Made by a program: the position numbers and the translations under genes. This document shows, one piece after another, positions 33,202 through 41,924 of a stretch of DNA of 64,000 nucleotides. Positions within the stretch are counted from its first letter, which is position 1. Each line of letters opens with the position of its first letter. The notes beneath the pieces were generated by a model that made no database searches, was not told where the DNA came from, and saw nothing but the letters and a program-made list of their open reading frames with translations. This stretch comes from an uncultured Eubacteriales bacterium (lineage in GTDB: Bacteria; Bacillota; Clostridia; Oscillospirales; Oscillospiraceae). The stretch is from contig ONCI01000001.1 of the NCBI GenBank assembly GCA_900316255.1, positions 173,447 to 237,446 on the forward strand, given 5' to 3'.

Positions 33202-33891
33202 GTGAGTATCCACGACGGACATCGGGAGCGCCTGCGGGAGAGCTTTCGCAAGAACGGACTGGACGGTTTTGACGCCATCCGTTCTCTGGAGCTGCTGCTG
33301 CAGTTTGCCATTCCGCGCCGGGACACCAATCCCATTGCCCACGCGCTACTGGAAGAATTCGGTTCGCTTCAGGAGGTCTTCGACGCCAGTGAACAGGAAC
33401 TCCTCCAGGTGGAGGGGATCGGCCCCTCCACCGCGGTACTGCTGCGCCTGGTCCCTCAGATCTTGAAAAAGAGCGCGGTGGATCGGGCGGCGGAGCTTCG
33501 CTATCTCACATCCACCGCCGATGCCCGGGATTATCTCATGCCGCATTTCCTCTATGAACGGGATGAGAAGGCTCTGCTCCTGTGCCTGGACAGTCAGAGA
33601 CGGGTCATCCGCTGCGAGGAGCTCGCAAGAGGGGTGGTCAACGCCGTCAGCATCGACGTGCGACGCGTTCTGGAGATCGCTCTCAAGCACCGGGCCTGCA
33701 GCCTGATCCTGGCCCACAACCATCCCGATGGCCCTGCCAGCAACTCCCGGGAGGACGATCTGGTCACCGGTCAGCTCTACCGGTCGCTTCTTGCAGTAGG
33801 GATCGAGCTGCGGGACCATCTGATCTTTGCCCGGGACGGGGTCTTTTCCTATCGGGACTCCGGCGCGCTGCAACTCCTGGGCTATTATTGA
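33202..33891 (+). CDS. radC: RadC/JAB-domain DNA repair-type protein
   Basis: 229 residues. A helix-hairpin-helix part (LLQVEGIGPSTAVLLRLVPQI) precedes the MPN/JAB domain with HNHPDGPASNSREDD, the metal-binding H-x-H...S...D signature, and ELARGVVNAVSIDVRRVLE. The name RadC is historical; the family may be a nuclease or peptidase and its cellular role is unsettled. The start is GTG at 33202 after AAGGGGG; an ATG just upstream is in a frame that stops at once. Confidence 0.9.
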   Translation: MSIHDGHRERLRESFRKNGLDGFDAIRSLELLLQFAIPRRDTNPIAHALLEEFGSLQEVFDASEQELLQVEGIGPSTAVLLRLVPQILKKSAVDRAAELRYLTSTADARDYLMPHFLYERDEKALLLCLDSQRRVIRCEELARGVVNAVSIDVRRVLEIALKHRACSLILAHNHPDGPASNSREDDLVTGQLYRSLLAVGIELRDHLIFARDGVFSYRDSGALQLLGYY

Positions 33892-34322
33892 AACAGGCTT
33901 TATGTAAACTGAATCTTGTAGTTTTTTTGTAACCCACCCCCATTTCCGGGTTCGGCATTTTTTTCCTATTTTCCGCAAAAGCCTTTGTACTTCAACAAAA
34001 ATCGACTGTTGAAAAGCCTGTTGAAAATGTTGATAACTATTTGAAATCGTTTTATTCCCTTCGATTATGTTACTCAGATCATCCCGCCCGGGAGGTTTGC
34101 GATTTTCGACGTTCGCTTTTGTTTTGAAACCTTTTTCGGCGTGAGCAAATCTGCATTCGCCTTAAATGATTCCAAATTGTAATCTCCGTGGATCGTGTGA
34201 TTCCAAATTGTAATTTTTATAGTTCAAAATTCAGCTGCTTGTCTCCAGAGCTTCTTTTCCGAACTGCAACTTGACGAATCCTCCACTCTGTGCTATACTC
34301 TCATTCGCTGAAAAGTTCCCAT
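33892..34322. other. AT-rich 430-bp gap with DnaA-box-like and direct repeats
   Basis: Markedly more AT-rich than its surroundings. Four TGTTGA[AT] words lie within 33991-34037, one of them inverted; the last, TGTTGATAAC, differs by one base from a DnaA box core. Further on, TGATTCCAAATTGTAAT occurs twice with a 31-bp period (34167-34214). The last 50 bp hold the tRNA-Thr promoter. No reading frame fits. Confidence 0.5.
34271..34299 (+). promoter_or_regulatory. Promoter of tRNA-Thr
   Basis: TTGACG, 17-bp spacer ending in TGTGC, TATACT, 24 bp before the tRNA. Confidence 0.85.
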
Positions 34323-34395
34323 GCTGGTATAGCTCAGTCGGTAGAGCAGCTGATTCGTAATCAGCAGGTCGTGTGTTCGAGTCACATTACCAGCT
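34323..34395 (+). tRNA. tRNA-Thr (anticodon CGU)
   Basis: 73-base cloverleaf: acceptor GCTGGTA/TACCAGC, D-arm TAGCTCAGTCGGTAGAGCA, anticodon stem GCTGA/TCAGC around TTCGTAA (anticodon CGT), T-loop TTCGAGT. CCA is encoded at 34396-34398. Confidence 0.96.
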
Positions 34396-34397
34396 CC

Positions 34398-34436
34398 AAA
34401 AAAACGGAAGGCCTTTACAAGGCCTTCCGTTTTTTT
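34398..34436. terminator. Bidirectional terminator after tRNA-Thr
   Basis: AAAAAAACGGAAGGCCTT (34398-34415) pairs perfectly with 34419-34436. It also ends the minus-strand gene, whose TAA stop overlaps the T-run at 34435. Confidence 0.9.
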
Positions 34437-34833
34437 ACATGAATTTGGGCCGTTCCTTCCCGTCGGCCGGGGGAACGTAGCCGTATTGGATCTCCGGGCG
34501 GATCTCCCGGAGTCTTGCGTGGATCCTGTCCACCTCTTCCTCTTTATTGAAGATGAGGTTTGCAAACTCCTTTTCTCCGTGGACCAGGATCAGCCGGTAG
34601 TAATAATAGGCCGGGCTGTCGTCCGGCTGGCATTCGCTGATCCGGGTGAAGGAGCGGTCGATGTGCTCATAGGGGACATAGTATTTCTTGCCCAGGTCCC
34701 TGTAGTACAGGCAGAGCTTCCCAAGCCGCACCCGGCCGATGCTCTCCGCCGTCTCGTAGTCCTGCTGGTGCTCCTCGTCGGAGAGGATGCTCTTGTCCAC
34801 GCCGCGGAATTTTAATTTGCCGAATCCGAACAT
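34435..34833 (-). CDS. Small unknown protein after PAP2 gene
   Basis: 132 residues from ATG 34833, one base after the stop of the phosphatase gene, so co-transcribed. MFGFGKLKFRGVDKSILSDEEHQQDYETAESIGRVRLGKLCLYYRDLGKKYYVPYEHIDRSF looks like alternating strands of a small PH-like or beta-rich domain ending in a helix (EEEVDRIHARLREI). No signal peptide or membrane segment. Function unknown. Confidence 0.65.
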   Translation of the reverse strand: MFGFGKLKFRGVDKSILSDEEHQQDYETAESIGRVRLGKLCLYYRDLGKKYYVPYEHIDRSFTRISECQPDDSPAYYYYRLILVHGEKEFANLIFNKEEEVDRIHARLREIRPEIQYGYVPPADGKERPKFM

Positions 34834-34834
34834 T

Positions 34835-35476
34835 CTATTCCTCTGCTTCCTCGGCCCGCTTTCGGAACACATCCCAGCGATACCACCAGCGCGGCGCGAT
34901 CAGGGCGCAGAAGGTGCCGATCATGCCCGTCACCGTACCGGTGATCATGCCTGCCAGCACGTCGCTGGGGAAGTGCACCACCAGATAAATGCGGGAGATG
35001 CCCATCAGCACGCCGAATACCAGCGCAAGCCAGCTCCAACGCTTTTTGCCCAGGATGAATACCGGCACCATGGCCGCAAAAGCGGCGTTGGTGTGGCCGG
35101 AGGGGAAGCAGAAGTCGCTCTCCACATTCTGCCCCACGGTCATCCAGAGCTGCCGGTAGAAGTCCAGCGTATAGGGCCGGGGCCTTGCGATGGCGTCCTT
35201 CAGATAGATGTTCACCAGCAGCGCGCCCAGGAAGAGGCCGGCGCACATGGCGGTGCCGAAACGGCGGGTCTTCTTGAAGAAGGCCAGCACCAGGGACAGG
35301 GCGATCAGGAACATGCCGTGCTTGCCGAGCAGGGAAACGAACTCCATGAACTTGGTCATGGGATCGCCGCCGATCTCATACAGCTGGCGGATGAAGAGGG
35401 TGATGCTCTGGTCCATGCCGCTGAAAACGGCATTGATCCAGTCAGCGACACCCGCAATGACAGGAATGTCAAACAT
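34835..35476 (-). CDS. PAP2-family membrane phosphatase
   Basis: 213 residues from ATG 35476, after GAGGAGAA. Five or six membrane segments. The three acid-phosphatase motifs are intact: KDAIARPRP, FPSGHTNAAFA and SRIYLVVHFPSDVLAG. Enzymes of this type dephosphorylate undecaprenyl diphosphate or phosphatidylglycerophosphate at the outer face of the membrane; recycling of the peptidoglycan lipid carrier is the likeliest role but is not proven. It forms a two-gene unit with the downstream unknown protein. Confidence 0.88.
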   Translation of the reverse strand: MFDIPVIAGVADWINAVFSGMDQSITLFIRQLYEIGGDPMTKFMEFVSLLGKHGMFLIALSLVLAFFKKTRRFGTAMCAGLFLGALLVNIYLKDAIARPRPYTLDFYRQLWMTVGQNVESDFCFPSGHTNAAFAAMVPVFILGKKRWSWLALVFGVLMGISRIYLVVHFPSDVLAGMITGTVTGMIGTFCALIAPRWWYRWDVFRKRAEEAEE

Positions 35477-35641
35477 ATCGGTTCTCCTCTCATCATCTCG
35501 ATGCCCACATCTTAACACATATAAACTTCCAAAGTCTATAGGAATTTGAAAAAACTGGCTCCGTTCCGGTAAATCAGAAACGCGGTAGTTCATCTCTTTC
35601 GTATCTTTGTTCGTGATTTGTACGTTTTATCCGCTTTTTTC

Positions 35642-35670
35642 TTGACGAATTCTCTTGCACGCAATACAAT
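35642..35670 (+). promoter_or_regulatory. Promoter of the ABC transporter gene
   Basis: TTGACG, 17-bp spacer, TACAAT, about 32 bp before the ATG at 35702. Confidence 0.8.
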
Positions 35671-35701
35671 GGGACCATCTTTAGCGAAGGGAAGCGATTC
35701 T

Positions 35702-37549
35702 ATGGCCGGACCCGGAAGGGGCATGGGGCCCCGCGGATTTCTGACGGAGGATGAAAAGAAAAACATGCCGAAGGTCAGCGCTGCACTGCTCCGGCGTATC
35801 CTGTCCTATTTGAAACCCTACTGGTTCCAGTTTGTGCTGGTCTTTGCGGCGATTCTGCTCTCCGCCGTTCTTGGCCTCCTGCCAAGCATCATCACCGGTA
35901 AAATCGTCGATGAGGCCCTGGTGGGCAAAAACCTGACCCTGCTCATCAAACTCCTGATCCTGGCCTTTATCACCCTGGCCGGCTCCCAGATCATCAGCGT
36001 GCTGGAGAGCTATATCAACGCCTGGATCTCCCAGCGCATCATCTTCGATATGAAGAACCAGATGTTTGATCATCTGCAGCACATGCCCCACGCCTTCTTC
36101 ACCTCGGAAAAGCAGGGCGATATCATCACCCGCATGAATACCGACATTTCCGGCGTAAGTTCCGTCATCTCCGGCACCCTCTCCAGCATCGTCTCCAATA
36201 TCGCCACCGTGGTCACCACCCTGGTCGCCCTCTTCACCATGAGCTGGAAGCTTGCCATTATCGGCATCGTGGTCATCCCGCTCCTGGTCATCCCCACCAA
36301 GAGCGTGGGCAAGACCCGCTGGAAGATCCTCACCGAGAGCCAGTCCAAGAATGACGAGATGAACCAGATGGTGAACGAGACGCTCTCGGTCTCCGGCTCT
36401 CTTCTGGTCAAGCTCTTCACCCGGGAGGAGCGGGAGTACCAGCGCTTTGTGGACGTGAACGAGGAGGTCACCCAGCTGCAGCTCAAGGAACAGCGCAGCG
36501 GCAAGTGGTTTCGTGTGGTCATGGGCATGTTCACCCAGCTGGGCCCGCTGCTCATCTACTTTGCCGGCGGCTGGTTCATCATCGCGAAGGCCGACGCCAG
36601 TCTGACCGTCGGTACCATCACCGCCACCGTGGCCCTGGTGAACCGGCTCTATCGACCCATCGAGAGCCTTTTGAACATCCATGTGGATTTCACCCGCTCT
36701 CTTGCCCTTTTCACCCGCATTTTCGATTACTTTGACATGGAAAACCCAATTCAGTCCCCGCCAAACGGCCTCAAGCCCGACGTGACTGACGCCGACATCG
36801 TCTACGATCACGTCTCCTTCTCCTACGACCCGGAAAAGCCCCTGCTCACCGATATCGATTTCACCGTCCCAGGCGGCAGGATGTACGCCATCGTAGGACC
36901 CTCCGGTTCCGGCAAATCCACTGTCGTCAACCTGATCCCGCGTCTCTATGATGTGCTGGGCGGTTCTGTCCGGATCGCCGGCGTGGATGTGCGGGACTTT
37001 GACCTCAAATATCTCCGGCAGCAGATCGGCGTCGTCACCCAGGACAGCTACCTTTTCAACGGTACCATCCGGGAAAACCTGCTCTATGCCAAGGAGGACG
37101 CCACGCCCGAGGAGCTGGAGGCCGCCTGCTACATCGCGAACCTTACCGACTTTATCCATAACCAGCCCGAGGGACTGGAGACCATGGTGGGCAACCGGGG
37201 CCTTAAACTCTCCGGCGGCGAGAAGCAGCGCCTCTCCATCGCCCGGGTCATTTTGAAGGACCCCAAGATCCTGATCCTGGACGAAGCCACCTCCGCTCTG
37301 GACTCCATCACCGAAAACGCCATCCAGGAGGCACTGGAGGCCCTGATGGAAGGCCGCACCAGCATCGTCATCGCCCACCGGCTCTCCACCATCCTGAAAG
37401 CAGACCGGATCCTGGTGGTGAAGGACGGGGTCATCGCCGAGTGCGGGACCCACGAGGAGCTACTGGAAAAGGGAGGTACCTATCGGGAGCTGTACGAGAC
37501 CCAGTTCCGCCAGATCCTGGACATGGAAGGCGGCAAAACAGAGGACTGA
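35702..37549 (+). CDS. ABC-type exporter, fused membrane and ATPase domains
   Basis: 615 residues from ATG 35702; earlier in-frame codons lie at or before the promoter. Residues about 35-350 are a six-helix type I exporter domain (ISQRIIFDMKNQMFDHLQHM is the coupling region), and 370-600 the ATPase with Walker A GPSGSGKSTVVNL, Q-loop, signature LSGGEKQRL, Walker B ILILDEATSAL and the H-loop IVIAHRLST. MsbA/BmrA-like half transporter, working as a homodimer or with an unlinked partner, exporting lipids or drugs. The glycine-rich N-terminus (GPGRGMGPRG) is common in clostridial members. Monocistronic. Confidence 0.92.
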   Translation: MAGPGRGMGPRGFLTEDEKKNMPKVSAALLRRILSYLKPYWFQFVLVFAAILLSAVLGLLPSIITGKIVDEALVGKNLTLLIKLLILAFITLAGSQIISVLESYINAWISQRIIFDMKNQMFDHLQHMPHAFFTSEKQGDIITRMNTDISGVSSVISGTLSSIVSNIATVVTTLVALFTMSWKLAIIGIVVIPLLVIPTKSVGKTRWKILTESQSKNDEMNQMVNETLSVSGSLLVKLFTREEREYQRFVDVNEEVTQLQLKEQRSGKWFRVVMGMFTQLGPLLIYFAGGWFIIAKADASLTVGTITATVALVNRLYRPIESLLNIHVDFTRSLALFTRIFDYFDMENPIQSPPNGLKPDVTDADIVYDHVSFSYDPEKPLLTDIDFTVPGGRMYAIVGPSGSGKSTVVNLIPRLYDVLGGSVRIAGVDVRDFDLKYLRQQIGVVTQDSYLFNGTIRENLLYAKEDATPEELEAACYIANLTDFIHNQPEGLETMVGNRGLKLSGGEKQRLSIARVILKDPKILILDEATSALDSITENAIQEALEALMEGRTSIVIAHRLSTILKADRILVVKDGVIAECGTHEELLEKGGTYRELYETQFRQILDMEGGKTED

Positions 37550-37568
37550 TGCAAGTCCAGCCGGAAAA

Positions 37569-37611
37569 ACAGATCCCTCGGAGAGAGACTCCGGGGGATC
37601 TGTTCTTTTCT
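37569..37611 (+). terminator. Terminator after the ABC exporter
   Basis: A 15-bp stem (37569-37583 with 37589-37603, one G-U pair) followed by TCTTTTCTTT. Confidence 0.85.
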
Positions 37612-37618
37612 TTGGGGC

Positions 37619-37647
37619 TTGCAAAATGTTTTCCGACAAGGTATGAT
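37619..37647 (+). promoter_or_regulatory. Promoter of the SpoU methyltransferase-dprA unit
   Basis: TTGCAA, 17-bp spacer, TATGAT. A second possible -10 (TATAAT) lies at 37663. Both exclude the ATG at 37644 as the start of the next gene. Confidence 0.65.
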
Positions 37648-37696
37648 GGCAAGCGGCAGTACTATAATATTAAAAACTCGGAAGGCGGGCCTTCTT

Positions 37697-38446
37697 TTGG
37701 AAACGATCACCTCGCGCAAAAACGCATATATCCGGCACGTCCGGCTCCTGGCCTCAGATGGAAACTACCGCCGTCAGCAGGGGGAGTATCTCTGCGACGG
37801 CATCAAGACCCTGCGGGAGGCGCTGACATTCGGTGCCAGGGTCACCTCTGTGCTGTGGAAGGAGAAAGTGGGGGAGATTCTTCTTCCCGCCGAGACACGC
37901 CAGGTTCTCGTGCCCGGGAAGCTTTTTGATTTTGCCTCTCCCATGCAGAACAGTCCCGGTCCGCTCTTTACTGTGGCCATCCGCGGATGCTCCAAACCCG
38001 GCAAGCTCAAAAATGCCATTGTGCTGGAGGGCGTTCAGGATCCCGGAAACGTGGGCACCGTCATCCGCACGGCCAATGCCTTCGGCATGGACGCCGTGAT
38101 CCTAACCGGCGCCTGCGCCGATCTCTACCATCCCAAGACCGTGCGGGCCAGCATGGGCGCCATCTTCCGGCAGACGGTGCTGGAGATCGACCGGGAATTC
38201 CTTCCTTCCTTTTTGAAGGACCAGGGCCTGCCGCTCTATGCGGCGGCTCTGGACGAGCGGGCCGTGGACGTACGCAAGGTCCCTTTGTACCGCGCTGCGG
38301 TGGCCGTTGGCAGCGAGGGCCGAGGTCTCAGCCGGTCGCTTATCGCCATGAGTGATCAGACCGTCATTATCCCCATGGGGCCGGACAGCGAATCTCTCAA
38401 TGCCGCCGTCGCGGCGGCTGTCCTCATGTGGGAGGCCTGCCGCTAA
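37697..38446 (+). CDS. SpoU-family RNA 2'-O-methyltransferase
   Basis: 249 residues from TTG 37697 (METITSRKNAYIRHVRLLAS), chosen because the promoter lies downstream of the earlier in-frame codons and GGAAGGCGG is upstream. The N-terminal substrate-binding part has RQQGEYLCDGIKTLREAL. The trefoil-knot SPOUT domain has motif 1 VLEGVQDPGNVGTVIRTANAFGMD, motif 2 AVGSEGRGLS and motif 3 IPMGPDSESLNAAVAAAVLM. It methylates a ribose in rRNA or tRNA; the site is not deducible. Confidence 0.9.
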   Translation: METITSRKNAYIRHVRLLASDGNYRRQQGEYLCDGIKTLREALTFGARVTSVLWKEKVGEILLPAETRQVLVPGKLFDFASPMQNSPGPLFTVAIRGCSKPGKLKNAIVLEGVQDPGNVGTVIRTANAFGMDAVILTGACADLYHPKTVRASMGAIFRQTVLEIDREFLPSFLKDQGLPLYAAALDERAVDVRKVPLYRAAVAVGSEGRGLSRSLIAMSDQTVIIPMGPDSESLNAAVAAAVLMWEACR

Positions 38447-38492
38447 GGCTTCCGTTTATCAAAATCAACCTTAAGTCGGGGAGGTGTTGGCT

Positions 38493-39689
38493 TTGGCTTC
38501 TCTTGCATATTGGATCTGGCTTTCCGCCGCCTCGGTAAGTCCCAAGGCCAAGGCCGCTCTGATCCGCCATTTCGGGGATGCGGAAAAGGCCTGGCTATCC
38601 CCAAAGGGCGCCTTTTCCTCCGTTCCCGGCGTAACGCCTTTGGAGGCGGAGCGCCTGGAGCAGCGGGACCTCTCCCAGGTCAGCGCCATCCTCGGCGCCT
38701 GTGAGGAGCAGGGGCTGCAGATCCTGACCTATCAGGACGCCGCCTATCCCGCAAGACTGCGGAATATTTTTGCGCCTCCCGTGGTATTGTATGCCAAAGG
38801 GAGGCTGCCGGAGCTGGACCGGGAAGCGGCTGTCGCAGTCATCGGCACCCGTAAAGCCAGCGTTTACGGTCTCAAAATGAGCCGCGATATGGCCTTTCAG
38901 ATCTGCCGCTGCGGCGGAATGGTCGTCTCTCTTCTGACCCACGGCATCGATGCGGAGGCTGCCCGGGGAGCGCTCCTGGCGGAAGGCAGCTGCGTCGGCG
39001 TCCTTGGTACTCCCCATGAGGAGGAGCATTCCCGCCTCGCGCAGGAGCTTTCCGTAAGAGGCTGTCTTTTGAGCGAATACCCGCCCGGCCGTCATTCGCA
39101 AAAGCAGTTCTTTCGGGAGCGCAACCGCATTGCCGCGGGCCTCTCGGTTGCACTTGTGGTCGTGGAGGCGCCGGAGCGAAGCGGCACCCGTCTCTTTGCC
39201 CAGGACGCGCTGGAGCAGGGGAAGGAGATCTTTGCCGTTCCGGGGAATGTGAATGCGGAGAACAGCGCCGGGACCCTTTCCATGCTGAAGGAGGGCGCGA
39301 ATCTCGCCACCTGCGGCTGGGACGTGCTGCAGGATTTCCAGATCCTCTTTCCCGGAAAGCTGCGGGACGCCGGGTCTGATCCTGCGCCATTCACCGGCAC
39401 CAAAGCGCCTCCTGCGCCGCCTCCCGAGCCCGTGCGGGAGGAAAAAGTCGTTGACAAGCCCGCGGCCCCGGACTATATTGACCTGAGAACTCAGCTTTCC
39501 GGCTTGCCGGAGGATCAGATGGCTATCCTGTCGTCCATCGATCCGGCCGGGACCCACGTGGATGATATCATTCTGCGCACAGGGCTTCCCACGGCGAGTG
39601 TGCTGCGCCATCTGACCATTCTTGCCATCAAGAATTACGTCAAGCGCAATCCGGGAAATTTTTATCAGTTGAATATCACCAAAAAGTGA
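38493..39689 (+). CDS. dprA: DNA-processing protein DprA
   Basis: Binds incoming single-stranded DNA and loads RecA during transformation. About 398 residues. Several non-ATG codons compete; TTG 38493 has the best spacing (8 bases) to GGGGAGG, GTG 38484 being the alternative. The Rossmann core has VAVIGTRKASVYGLKMSRDMA, HGIDAEAARGALLAEG, ERNRIAAGLSVALVVVEAPERSG and IFAVPGNVNAENSAGT. The usual GLARGID reads LLTHGID. The C-terminal winged helix (DEDQMAILSS-like, ILRTGLPTASVLRHLTIL) is present. It precedes topA by 9 bases, the common dprA-topA-trmFO order. Confidence 0.9.
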   Translation: MASLAYWIWLSAASVSPKAKAALIRHFGDAEKAWLSPKGAFSSVPGVTPLEAERLEQRDLSQVSAILGACEEQGLQILTYQDAAYPARLRNIFAPPVVLYAKGRLPELDREAAVAVIGTRKASVYGLKMSRDMAFQICRCGGMVVSLLTHGIDAEAARGALLAEGSCVGVLGTPHEEEHSRLAQELSVRGCLLSEYPPGRHSQKQFFRERNRIAAGLSVALVVVEAPERSGTRLFAQDALEQGKEIFAVPGNVNAENSAGTLSMLKEGANLATCGWDVLQDFQILFPGKLRDAGSDPAPFTGTKAPPAPPPEPVREEKVVDKPAAPDYIDLRTQLSGLPEDQMAILSSIDPAGTHVDDIILRTGLPTASVLRHLTILAIKNYVKRNPGNFYQLNITKK

Positions 39690-39698
39690 GGAACTATC

Positions 39699-41921
39699 AT
39701 GGCAAAAGCGAAAAATCTTGTGATCGTGGAATCTCCCGCCAAGGCTAAAACCATCGAGAAATACCTGGGCAGCGGCTATAAGGTCACTGCCTCCATGGGG
39801 CATCTGCGGGATCTTCCCAAGAGCAAGATGGGCGTTGATATAGAGAAGGGCTTCGAGCCCCAGTATATTCCTGTGCGGGACAAGACGGAGCTGATCCAGC
39901 AGCTCAAAAAGGACGCCAAAAGCGCCGGCACCGTCTATCTCGCCACGGACCCTGACCGGGAAGGGGAGGCCATTTCCTGGCACCTGAAGGAGCTGCTGGA
40001 GCTGCCGGACAGCAAGGCACGCCGCGTCACCTTCAACGAGATCACGAAGAAGGTCGTTACCGAGAGTATCCAGCATCCCCGGGACATCGATCAGGACCTG
40101 GTGGATGCCCAGCAGGCCCGCCGGATCCTGGACCGCATCGTGGGTTATACGCTCTCTCCGCTGCTTTGGCGCAAGGTCAAGCGGGGCCTTTCCGCCGGCC
40201 GGGTCCAGTCCGTCGCCACACGCATGGTGGTGGATCGGGAAAATGAGATCCAGAACTTCGTGAAGGAAGAATACTGGCTCCTGGACGCCCAGCTTTCCAG
40301 ACTGGAAGGCGGCAGCTTCAGCGCCCGTTTCTTCGGCAAGGGCGAAAAGAAGATGGATCTCAAGTGCCGCGAGGATGTGGATGCCGTCATCGATGCCGTA
40401 AAAGACGCCCCCTTTACCGTGGGCAGCGTCAAGCGCGGCGAAAAGCAGCGGAGCCCTGCTCCTCCCTTTATCACCTCCACGCTGCAGCAGGAAGCATCCC
40501 GCCGCCTCAGCATGACGCCCCGTCGCACCATGTCCATCGCCCAGCAGCTTTATGAGGGCGTTGAAATTACCGGACAGGGATCCGTCGGCCTCATCACCTA
40601 TATGCGTACTGACTCGCTCCGTCTGTCTGAGGAAGCCATCAGCGCTGCCAGGGGCTTTATCGGCGAGCGCTACGGAGACCGCTATCTTCCTTCCCAGCCC
40701 CGCCGCTTCAAGACTAAGGCCGGCGCCCAGGATGCCCATGAGGCCATCCGTCCCACCGACGTGCGTCTGACCCCGGAGCTTGTGCGCAAGGACCTGACCC
40801 AGGAACAGTACCGGCTTTACCGGCTGATCTGGGGCCGCTTTACCGCCTGCCAGATGGCCAACGCCATTTACGATAACGTCTCTGTGGACGTGCTCAGCGC
40901 GGGCTATACCTTCCGCGCCAATTACTCCGAACTCAAATTCCCCGGCTATACCGCCGTCTATGAGGAAGCCAAGGACGAGGAGAGCGACGAGATCTCCAGC
41001 CCCCTGCCGTCTCTGGAGGAAGGGGAGCATCTGAAGCTGGAAAAGATGCTGCCCGATCAGCAGTTCACCCAGCCTCCAGCCCGCTATACCGAGGCCACCC
41101 TCATCCGGGCCATGGAGGAAAAGGGCATCGGCCGTCCCTCCACCTACGCGCCCACCATCACCACCATCATCGCCCATGACTATGTACTCAAAGAGGGCAA
41201 GTACCTGCGCCCCACGCCCCTTGGGGAGATCGTCACGGAAATGATGAAGGATCATTTTTCCGATATCGTGGACCTGAAGTTCACCAACCATATGGAGGAG
41301 GAGCTAGACGGCATCGAGCAGGGCAAGGCCGCCTGGCGTGATGTGCTGGCGGAGTTTTACGGCGGCTTCCATCGGGAGATGGAACAGGCTGAGAAGGACC
41401 TGGACGGCGTGCGCCTGAAGGTCCCCGATGTGCTCAGCGACGAGCGCTGCGAGGTCTGTGGCCGCCAGATGGTGGTCAAGAAGGGCCGTTTCGGACAGTT
41501 CCTGGCCTGCCCCGGCTTCCCGGAGTGCACCTTTACCAAGCCCATCGTGGTGGAAATGCCCGGCAAATGCCCCAAGTGCGGCAGCAAGATCCTCAAGCGC
41601 ACCTCCAAGAAGGGCTATGTTTTCTATGCCTGCGAGCGGGGAACGGACTGCGGCTTTATCACCTGGGACGTACCCACCAAGGATTTCTGCCCCGCCTGCG
41701 GCAAGACCATGTTCAAAAAGTCCGGGCGCGGCGCGCTGAAGCCCTTCTGCGTCAACGAGGAATGTGTCAATTTCGTTCCCGAGGACAAGCGGGGCTATCA
41801 GAGAAAGAACAAGGACGCCGCGAGCGGGGAAGAAAAGAAGCCTGCCGCCAAAAAGACAAGCGCCAGATCCGCAGCCGCGAAGAAGCCCACCGCGCGGAAA
41901 ACGGTAAAGACGAAGGAATAA
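39699..41921 (+). CDS. topA: DNA topoisomerase I TopA
   Basis: Relaxes negative supercoils by single-strand passage. 740 residues. The Toprim domain has VIVESPAKAKTIEKYLGSGYKV and ATDPDREGEAISWHL; the active tyrosine is Y301 in GLITYMRTDS. ARYTEATLIRAMEEKGIGRPSTYAPTI follows. The C-terminus has zinc ribbons (CEVCGRQM, CPKCGSKI, CPACGKTM with partner cysteines) and an alanine/lysine-rich tail (KKPAAKKTSARSAAAKKPTA) typical of clostridial TopA. Follows dprA in the same operon. Confidence 0.97.
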   Translation: MAKAKNLVIVESPAKAKTIEKYLGSGYKVTASMGHLRDLPKSKMGVDIEKGFEPQYIPVRDKTELIQQLKKDAKSAGTVYLATDPDREGEAISWHLKELLELPDSKARRVTFNEITKKVVTESIQHPRDIDQDLVDAQQARRILDRIVGYTLSPLLWRKVKRGLSAGRVQSVATRMVVDRENEIQNFVKEEYWLLDAQLSRLEGGSFSARFFGKGEKKMDLKCREDVDAVIDAVKDAPFTVGSVKRGEKQRSPAPPFITSTLQQEASRRLSMTPRRTMSIAQQLYEGVEITGQGSVGLITYMRTDSLRLSEEAISAARGFIGERYGDRYLPSQPRRFKTKAGAQDAHEAIRPTDVRLTPELVRKDLTQEQYRLYRLIWGRFTACQMANAIYDNVSVDVLSAGYTFRANYSELKFPGYTAVYEEAKDEESDEISSPLPSLEEGEHLKLEKMLPDQQFTQPPARYTEATLIRAMEEKGIGRPSTYAPTITTIIAHDYVLKEGKYLRPTPLGEIVTEMMKDHFSDIVDLKFTNHMEEELDGIEQGKAAWRDVLAEFYGGFHREMEQAEKDLDGVRLKVPDVLSDERCEVCGRQMVVKKGRFGQFLACPGFPECTFTKPIVVEMPGKCPKCGSKILKRTSKKGYVFYACERGTDCGFITWDVPTKDFCPACGKTMFKKSGRGALKPFCVNEECVNFVPEDKRGYQRKNKDAASGEEKKPAAKKTSARSAAAKKPTARKTVKTKE

Positions 41922-41924
41922 GCC

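Noticed and set aside
33892-34322. Chromosomal origin oriC
   Set aside because: DnaA-like words are few and imperfect and no dnaA, dnaN, recF or gyrB is nearby; kept only as a finding.
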